Positions 1-4,435 of a stretch of 5,869 nt of DNA are shown here, piece by piece. Every line of letters begins with the position of its first letter. Position 1 is the first letter of the stretch. Source of the stretch: Chloroflexota bacterium (GTDB taxonomy: Bacteria > Chloroflexota > Limnocylindria > Limnocylindrales > CSP1-4); the NCBI GenBank assembly GCA_021801545.1, contig JAJYXX010000256.1, forward strand, positions 1-5,869. The letters are read 5' to 3'. Under the pieces are notes generated by a model. That model was not told the DNA's origin and ran no database searches. It was given only the letters and a program-made list of their open reading frames with translations. The position numbers were made by a program, and so were the translations under genes.

Positions 1-9
1 CAGGGAGCG

Positions 10-15
10 AGGAGG
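10..15 (+). promoter_or_regulatory. Shine-Dalgarno sequence of the hydantoinase gene
   Basis: AGGAGG, a full match to the anti-Shine-Dalgarno consensus, lies 4 nt before the ATG at 20. It supports that ATG as the start. The spacing is slightly short but usable. No stop codon of an upstream gene is visible in bases 1-19, so it cannot be told whether this gene is internal to an operon. Confidence 0.75.
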
Positions 16-19
16 AGCG

Positions 20-1417
20 ATGCGCACCCTCATCACGAACGGCACGATCGTCACCGCCGACGGTTCGTACCAGGCCGACATCCTCGTCGACGGCGAGACG
101 ATCGCCCTGATCGGTCGCGATCTCGCGGCCGGCGGCGTGACCGCCGACGAGACGATCGAGGCGGCCGGCAGGTACGTGATCCCGGGCGGGATCGATGCCC
201 ACACCCACATGGAGCTGCCGTTCGGCGGCACGTTCGCCAAGGACACGTTCTTCACCGGCACCCGGGCGGCCGCGTTCGGCGGCACGACGACGATCGTCGA
301 CTTCGCCGTCCAGTCGAAGGGCAAGAGCCTGCGCGAGGGCCTCGACACCTGGCACGCCAAGGCTCAGGACAACGCCGTCGTCGATTACGGCTTCCACATG
401 ATCATGTCTGACGTGAACGACCAGTCGCTGGCCGAGATGGACCAGCTGGTCGCCGAAGGGGTGCCCGACTTCAAGCTCTTCACCGCCTACCCGGGTGTCT
501 TCTTCAGCGACGACGGGGCGATCTTCCGGGCGATGCAGCAGACCGCAAAGAACGGCGGGCTGATCATGATGCACGCCGAGAACGGCCTGGCGATCGACGT
601 CGTCGCGGCCGACCAGGTCGCCGCCGGTCACACCGACCCCTACTACCACGGCGTCGCCCGCTACCCGATCTTCGAGGGCGAGGCGACGAACCGGGTCATC
701 CGGCTTGCCGAGGCGGCCGGCGTCCCCGTCTACATCGTCCACATGTCGGCCCGCGACGCGCTCAACGAGCTGCGCGCCGCCCGTGACCGGGGCGTCCGGG
801 CGTTCGCCGAGACCTGCCCGCAGTACCTGTTCCTCACCCTCGATGACCTGGGCCACGGGTTCGAGGGGGCGAAGTTCGTCTGCTCGCCGCCGCTCCGCCC
901 GGCCGACCACGCCGAGGAGCTCTGGACCGGCCTGGTGAAGGACGACCTCCAGGTCGTCTCGACCGACCACTGCCCGTTCGACTTCCACGGCCAGAAGGAG
1001 CTCGGCCGGGGCGACTTCCGGAAGATCCCGAACGGCCTGCCGGCGGTCGAGGACCGGGTCGACCTGCTCCACGACGGCGGCGCCGTCGGCGGCCGGTTCA
1101 CGAAGGAGCGCTGGGTCGAGGTGATCTCGACTGCGCCGGCGAAAATGTTCGGGCTGTACCCGAAGAAGGGCGCGATCGCGGTCGGGTCGGACGCCGACCT
1201 CGTCGTCTACGATCCGAACGCGAGGCGGACGATCTCGGCCACGACCCACCACATGGACGTCGACTACTCGTGCTACGAGGGCCGGGTCGTCCAGGGTCGC
1301 TCGGACGTCGTGCTGTCGCGCGGCTCGGTCGTCGTCCGCAACGGCGAGTTCGCCGGGCGGGCGGGACACGGCCAGTTCGTAAAGCGCGCCCCGGCCGACT
1401 TCGCCCGCCAGAACTGA
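20..1417 (+). CDS. hydA: Dihydropyrimidinase / D-hydantoinase (cyclic amidohydrolase)
   Basis: Complete 465-aa enzyme of the amidohydrolase superfamily, the usual length for dihydropyrimidinases and hydantoinases (about 460-475). It would hydrolyse the ring of 5,6-dihydropyrimidines or 5-substituted hydantoins to N-carbamoyl amino acids in the cytoplasm. Seen directly: the HxH metal pair H61/H63 in DAHTHME, the lysine that is carboxylated in this family (K152 in DFKLFTAYPG, with conserved Y157), metal ligands H185 (MMHAENG) and H241 (IVHMSA), and the catalytic aspartate D316 in STDHCPF. Substrate-backbone residues S289 (CSPPLR) and N338 (PNGLP) are also present. The C-terminal beta-sandwich returns at GSDADLVVYDP, followed by VDYSCYEG. 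The ATG start has AGGAGG 4 nt upstream and gives the expected N-terminus (ITNGTIVTADG). The gene is convergent with the Lgt-like gene. Family and chemistry are near certain; whether the natural substrate is a dihydropyrimidine or a hydantoin cannot be decided here, since the neighbours that would tell lie to the left. Confidence 0.95.
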   Translation: MRTLITNGTIVTADGSYQADILVDGETIALIGRDLAAGGVTADETIEAAGRYVIPGGIDAHTHMELPFGGTFAKDTFFTGTRAAAFGGTTTIVDFAVQSKGKSLREGLDTWHAKAQDNAVVDYGFHMIMSDVNDQSLAEMDQLVAEGVPDFKLFTAYPGVFFSDDGAIFRAMQQTAKNGGLIMMHAENGLAIDVVAADQVAAGHTDPYYHGVARYPIFEGEATNRVIRLAEAAGVPVYIVHMSARDALNELRAARDRGVRAFAETCPQYLFLTLDDLGHGFEGAKFVCSPPLRPADHAEELWTGLVKDDLQVVSTDHCPFDFHGQKELGRGDFRKIPNGLPAVEDRVDLLHDGGAVGGRFTKERWVEVISTAPAKMFGLYPKKGAIAVGSDADLVVYDPNARRTISATTHHMDVDYSCYEGRVVQGRSDVVLSRGSVVVRNGEFAGRAGHGQFVKRAPADFARQN

Positions 1418-1434
1418 AGGTTCCAGCGCGGACC

Positions 1435-1506
1435 GTGACCGGTCACTCCGTCCGGCACGGGGCGTCCGGCGCATCGTCGGACGCCCCGTGGCCGGTCACC
1501 GGTCAC
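1435..1506. terminator. Large GC-rich stem-loop after the hydantoinase gene, probable terminator
   Basis: The core is a perfect 13-bp inverted repeat: CACGGGGCGTCCG at 1456-1468 pairs with CGGACGCCCCGTG at 1478-1490 around a 9-nt loop. Outer arms can extend it: GTGACCGGT (1435-1443) with ACCGGTCAC (1498-1506). The left outer arm is also part of a perfect 12-bp palindrome (1435-1446), and the right one is a tandem GGTCACC repeat. The structure begins 17 nt after the stop codon. Neither side has a T-tract, so it is not a textbook intrinsic terminator. Its place between convergent genes suggests a bidirectional transcript end or a 3'-end stabiliser. Confidence 0.6.
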
Positions 1507-1574
1507 CCGGTCCGGGGCGCCACCGGGGCGGCTGGCGGTCGGCGGTCGGGGTGTGCGGTCAGAACGGGGCAGGC

Positions 1575-1825
1575 GCCGGCAATGCTCGTCAATGCGCGTC
1601 CCCAGAGCACTATCGGGTTCGCGTCGCGCCAGGGGCCACGAGGGAGACCCGTGCCTGCCTGGTCAGGGCCTGAGAATGCCGGCCAATCCTCGTCGATGCT
1701 CTCGGGCGGAGCAGTAACGAGCATCAGGCGGTCGGTTCGGGCGCGCTGACCGCCTGCCGACGTGCCCTGGCCGGCCGAGCCTCCGCGTAGTGCTCTCCAC
1801 CCGCGCATTGACGAGGATGGCAGGC
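1575..1825. repeat. 38-bp inverted-repeat ends of the repeat array
   Basis: The left arm is 1575-1612 and the right arm 1788-1825, with 30 of 38 positions complementary by hand alignment. The best blocks are a perfect 14-bp pair (1585-1598 CTCGTCAATGCGCG with 1802-1815 CGCGCATTGACGAG) and a perfect 9-bp pair (1604-1612 AGAGCACTA with 1788-1796 TAGTGCTCT), separated by 5 unpaired positions. Further in, GCCAGGG (1628-1634) pairs with CCCTGGC (1765-1771) and CACG (1637-1640) with CGTG (1761-1764). The whole 250-bp block is therefore an imperfect palindrome centred near 1700. No target-site duplication was recognised outside the arms. Confidence 0.6.
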
Positions 1826-1842
1826 GGATGATCGGGTGCGCC
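1575..1842. repeat. Array of three diverged ~100-bp repeats, each with an imperfect palindrome
   Basis: Three copies start at 1575, 1678 and 1770 with GCCGGC(C). Copy 1 (AATGCTCGTCAATGCGC) and copy 2 (CAATCCTCGTCGATGCTCT) share the same core. Copies 1 and 2 also share GAGCAsTAwCG and a GGTTCG..CGCGC segment; copy 1 lacks about 12 bp in its middle. Copies 2 and 3 share TGCTCTC, then GCAkTrACGAG, then CAGGCGG and TCGGGyGCGC. Copy 2 folds on itself through GATGCTC (1695-1701) and GAGCATC (1719-1725). The array fills the gap between the hairpin and the end of the Lgt-like gene. Open frames cross it on both strands, but they are Arg/Ala/Pro/Gly-rich shadows with no family resemblance. Function is unknown; it could be a decayed extragenic palindromic element, a non-autonomous mobile element or a structured RNA. 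Confidence 0.6.
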
Positions 1843-1861
1843 GCCGGGCGCCAGCGCCACC

Positions 1862-2788
1862 CTACCGGAAGCGCCGCTCCGCCGGCTCCGGCCAGGTGAG
1901 CCGCGAGCGGTCGGCCGCCTCGGCGGCCCGGGCGGCCGCCGTCTCGGCCCGTCGGATCCACCGCGTGGCCAGGCCGAGCAGGACCAGGCACCCGGCCGCG
2001 ATCGCAAGGTCGAGCAGCTGCTCGGCGCGCAGCGGGCCGAGAACGAGCGGATCGCGCCAGGTGAACGCGGAGCCGAACCGGGCGATCGCCCAGAGCCCGA
2101 CGGCGAGGAGGAACACCCGGCCGTCCGGCGCCCGAAGCCACCGCGAGCGCAGGACGAGCGAAACGACAAGCAGGACCGCCACGGTCAGCCCGGCCTCGAT
2201 CAGCTGGGACGGGTAGGCCGGGGTGGCCGGGTCGAGCGAGCCCCACGGCCCGGACCCGGCGTAGGCGGTCGCCCACGGGCCGTCCCACGGTGCGCCCTGC
2301 CCCGAGCCGCCAAGCGCCATCGCCTCCTTGCCGAGGGCGAGCCCGACGAGCACGGGGCCGACCGCGACGTGCGCCCAGCGGCCGACCGGCCCCTCGAGCA
2401 GGCGGGCGACGTAGGCGCCGGTCAGGGCGCCGAACACGAGCGCCAGGCCGAGCTCGAGACTCCCCTGCCCCGGGTCAACGATCGCCTCGGGCCGGGCGGT
2501 GTAGTAGTCGAGGTGGAGCAGGAGGTAGCCCAGCCGGCCACCGAGGACAGCACCCGGCACGATCCCGAGGACGATGAACAGGAGGTCGTCGCGCCGCAGG
2601 TGATCGGTTGCGGCGGGGGTACCTCGGGCGGGAGGGCCGGAACCGGCCGGTGTCCGGCCGGCGATCAGCCCCGCGAGCACGAGGGCGGCGAGGATCGCCC
2701 CGGCGAGAGCAAGCGTCTCCCACCGGATCGCCCGGTCATCGAGGCGCAGGTACGGGTCGAAGTCGAAGACGAGGGCGGCGAGAGACAC
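1862..2788 (-). CDS. Lgt-like membrane protein (prolipoprotein diacylglyceryl transferase fold, diverged)
   Basis: 308-aa polytopic membrane protein, with about seven hydrophobic segments (roughly residues 24-44, 68-91, 109-131, 141-159, 198-214, 225-241, 256-275). Lgt-family marks are FDPYLRL..IRWETLAL at the N-terminus, GGRLGYLLLH (83-92), PWATAYAG (171-178, matching PWAMLFPG of E. coli Lgt) and YPSQLIEA (192-199, matching HPSQLYE). True Lgt moves diacylglycerol from phosphatidylglycerol to the lipobox cysteine of prelipoproteins. By hand alignment most catalytic residues are changed: E. coli Y26 is E24, H103 is missing from the GLALVFG stretch, R143 is K154, N146 is M157, E151 is S162; only G154 (G165) and an ARF arginine (R237) remain. 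Function as a classical Lgt is therefore doubtful, and no gene symbol is given. The start is GTG with no clear Shine-Dalgarno sequence. It lies 63 bp downstream of the LarA-like gene on the same strand. The C-terminal tail is Ala/Arg-rich and cytosol-like. Confidence 0.85.
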   Translation of the reverse strand: MSLAALVFDFDPYLRLDDRAIRWETLALAGAILAALVLAGLIAGRTPAGSGPPARGTPAATDHLRRDDLLFIVLGIVPGAVLGGRLGYLLLHLDYYTARPEAIVDPGQGSLELGLALVFGALTGAYVARLLEGPVGRWAHVAVGPVLVGLALGKEAMALGGSGQGAPWDGPWATAYAGSGPWGSLDPATPAYPSQLIEAGLTVAVLLVVSLVLRSRWLRAPDGRVFLLAVGLWAIARFGSAFTWRDPLVLGPLRAEQLLDLAIAAGCLVLLGLATRWIRRAETAAARAAEAADRSRLTWPEPAERRFR

Positions 2789-2797
2789 GGTCCGGCC

Positions 2798-2803
2798 AGT
2801 GTA
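2798..2803 (-). promoter_or_regulatory. Possible -10 box for the Lgt-like gene
   Basis: On the - strand TACACT (TANNNT type) lies 9 nt before the GTG start of the Lgt-like gene, and no Shine-Dalgarno sequence is visible in between. That arrangement would suit a leaderless or nearly leaderless transcript. No convincing -35 box was seen. A six-base match in a 63-bp gap is weak evidence, and read-through from the LarA-like gene is equally possible. Confidence 0.25.
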
Positions 2804-2851
2804 GCCGGAGCCGCGGGGCGCAGGCGGCCGTCAGCCAGCCATCAGGCGCCG

Positions 2852-4348
2852 TCAGCCGGCCGGCTCGGCGACGACCGGCAACGTCCGGATCGCGTGGGGC
2901 ACGACAAGGAGCTCGAGCGGGCGACCGAGCTCGAGCGGGCGACCGAGCTCGAGCGGGCGATCGACCCCGGACGGTAGCCCGCGTTCGAGCGAGTGATCGA
3001 GCTCCGGCGAGCGATCGACCCCGAACGGTCGACCATGGTCGGCGGGCGGCACCCGGGTCCGCTCGGTCGCACCCCCCGCTCGCGCCAGCTCGCCTGCCAG
3101 CGCGAGGCCCTCGTCGAGTGTCGCCACCGTCCGCATCCCGCAGGCGGCCGCGATCTCCGGTTGCTCGGCCCCGACGACGACGATCGACGCCTCGCGCATC
3201 ACACGCGCGACGAGGTAGGCGCGCTGCTCGCCCCCACGCGCCTCCTCGCGCCGGAGGCGCTCGATCAGCTCCTCCGGGCCAGGCGCGTCGCGGAGCGCTT
3301 CGAAGAAACGCCGCTCCCCCACCCCGGCGCCGGCACCTTCGGGGATCGTGGCCGGCAGGAGGTAGACCCCGCCCGGGCGAACCGCCGGCACGGGCGCGAA
3401 GTGGAGGTACGTGACGGCGCGTGTCGCCTGGTAGAGGTTCGCCTCCTTGGGCGCACCGACGCCCGCGATCGCGACGTCCGCCCGGCGCGCGATCGGCACC
3501 GTGAACGCCTCGGCGGCGACCGTCGCGAGGTGGTGGTGGACGGCCTCGGGCTCCCCGGCGGCGACGGCGAGCGGGCGACCGTCGGCGTCTGCGACGAGGT
3601 TGATGACGAAGTCGAGCCCGACCATCCGGCCGATCTCGACGACCGCCTCGTGGAACGGATTGCCCTCGAGCCGGGCGAGGCGGACCCCCGGCTCGTCGAG
3701 CATCGCGATCCCGTGGGTCGCCGTGATCGTCGGCTCGCCCGCCAGACCGATCGCCACCGTCTTCGCGCCGCCCGAATAGCCCGCGTACTGGTGGGGCTCG
3801 ACGACCCCGGTCGAGACGAGCAGGTCTGCGGCGAGGGCGAGCCGGTTCGTCGTCGCCGGGATGCCGGCGGCGGTGCGGTCGAGGTCGACGATCGCGTCAC
3901 GGTCCTGGGCGTCGTGGTCGACGACCCGGTAGCGGGCCACGATCGCGGGGCCGAGCTTGGCGCGCTTCTCCTCCCCGGTCGAGGCGCGGTGGAGGCCGGT
4001 CGCGACGAGGATCGTGATGTCCGTGGCGGCGATCCCGCCGGCTTTGATCTGGGCCAGGAGCGGCGGCAGGAAGCGGTCGTCGGGGCAGTCGCGGGTCGCG
4101 TCGGTGACGGCGATCGTGGCGGTCGGGGCGCGCCCGGCGGCCCGGGCCCGGGAGACGGCCTGGGCGGCGAGCTCCCGGAGCGTCGGACCGGCGAGCGGCC
4201 GGGCGAGGGCCTCGGCGATCTCCCGGTCGAGGTCGTCGAGCGCCGGCAGCCTCGGCGGGACGGCGAGCGTCGCGTGCCAGTCGGCGGGCAGGCGGGCACG
4301 CGCGCTGCCGGACCCGAGCGGCACGACGATCTCGCTGCTGCGCCTCAC
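2852..4348 (-). CDS. LarA-family nickel-pincer (NPN) 2-hydroxyacid racemase homologue
   Basis: 498-aa homologue of lactate racemase LarA (DUF2088 plus C-terminal domain), which uses the nickel-pincer nucleotide to racemise 2-hydroxyacids by hydride transfer. Compared with L. plantarum LarA, the active-site residues sit at a near-constant offset of 11-12: D83 and R86 (TDATR), H120 (TGLHR), H186 and K196 (PHQYAGYSGGAK; K196 would hold the cofactor) and H212 (TATHG). Q307 matches Q295, but the position of K298 is R310 (YQATRA). Family length is usually about 420-430 aa; the excess is a repetitive insert near residues 425-480, before a conserved final strand LLVVPHAIRTLP. The GTG start is the only reasonable one, as an in-frame TAG lies 9 nt upstream. 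No Shine-Dalgarno sequence is seen. The cofactor genes larB, larC and larE are not in the window, so the enzyme depends on genes elsewhere. Lactate is only one possible substrate; many homologues act on other 2-hydroxyacids, so the symbol is left empty. Confidence 0.9.
   Translation of the reverse strand: MRRSSEIVVPLGSGSARARLPADWHATLAVPPRLPALDDLDREIAEALARPLAGPTLRELAAQAVSRARAAGRAPTATIAVTDATRDCPDDRFLPPLLAQIKAGGIAATDITILVATGLHRASTGEEKRAKLGPAIVARYRVVDHDAQDRDAIVDLDRTAAGIPATTNRLALAADLLVSTGVVEPHQYAGYSGGAKTVAIGLAGEPTITATHGIAMLDEPGVRLARLEGNPFHEAVVEIGRMVGLDFVINLVADADGRPLAVAAGEPEAVHHHLATVAAEAFTVPIARRADVAIAGVGAPKEANLYQATRAVTYLHFAPVPAVRPGGVYLLPATIPEGAGAGVGERRFFEALRDAPGPEELIERLRREEARGGEQRAYLVARVMREASIVVVGAEQPEIAAACGMRTVATLDEGLALAGELARAGGATERTRVPPADHGRPFGVDRSPELDHSLERGLPSGVDRPLELGRPLELGRPLELLVVPHAIRTLPVVAEPAG
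2909..3034 (-). repeat. 18-bp minisatellite (7 units) inside the LarA-like gene
   Basis: Seven contiguous 18-bp units start at 2909, 2927, 2945, 2963, 2981, 2999 and 3017. The first two are identical and the third differs at one base. Units 2-4 resemble units 5-7, so a 54-bp higher-order duplication is likely. Because 18 is a multiple of three the frame is kept. In protein order the hexapeptides are GRPFGV, DRSPEL, DHSLER, GLPSGV, DRPLEL, GRPLEL, GRPLEL. The pattern points to replication slippage, with the lower-coordinate units the most recent. Confidence 0.9.
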
Positions 4349-4354
4349 CGCGTC

Positions 4355-4360
4355 AGCCTA
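4355..4360 (-). promoter_or_regulatory. Possible -10 box for the LarA-like gene
   Basis: On the - strand TAGGCT, a good TANNNT-type -10, ends 6 nt before the GTG start. With no Shine-Dalgarno sequence in that interval, transcription starting at or next to the GTG (a leaderless mRNA) is the simplest reading. The -35 position would fall near 4378-4383, inside the hairpin at 4372-4404, and shows no consensus. The first three bases of the box are also the in-frame TAG stop upstream of the gene. Confidence 0.35.
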
Positions 4361-4371
4361 CGCCGGGAATC

Positions 4372-4404
4372 GAGGTGCCCGCCGGCGATGCCGGCGGGCA
4401 CCTC
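4372..4404 (-). terminator. Perfect 15-bp hairpin after the protease gene, probable terminator
   Basis: GAGGTGCCCGCCGGC (4372-4386) and GCCGGCGGGCACCTC (4390-4404) are perfectly complementary around a 3-nt loop. On the - strand it begins 31 nt after the protease stop codon. It is followed by GATTCCCGG rather than a long T-tract, so it is a strong stem with a weak tail. It sits directly upstream of the LarA-like gene and covers the place where a -35 box would be. It could therefore also act as a regulator-binding palindrome. Confidence 0.6.
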
Positions 4405-4435
4405 CTCGTGGTTCAACCCTGGAACAAAGGCGACG

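Noticed and set aside
1270..1749. 159-codon + strand frame across the hydantoinase end and the intergenic region
   Set aside because: It starts inside the hydantoinase gene, has low-complexity Arg/Gly/Pro composition and runs through two hairpin regions; it looks like a GC-driven open frame.
1575..1842. CRISPR array or integron attC sites
   Set aside because: The copies are diverged and of unequal length, have similarity running into the spacers and number only three. No cas or integrase gene is nearby, and the attC core site pattern was not found.
1503..2288. 261-codon open frame on the - strand overlapping the Lgt-like gene and the repeat array
   Set aside because: It is in another frame of a well-supported membrane-protein gene, is rich in Arg, Ala, Pro and Gly, and matches no family I know. 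Long shadow frames are expected at this GC content.
2852..3034. Repetitive C-terminus of the LarA homologue as a sign of a frameshift
   Set aside because: The repeat units keep the reading frame and lead into a conserved-looking final strand (LLVVPHAIRTLP) before the stop.
3265..4299. 344-codon - strand frame inside the LarA-like gene
   Set aside because: It consists mostly of Arg, Ser, Pro and Thr, the typical frame-shifted reading of a high-GC gene; the overlapping frame carries all LarA motifs.
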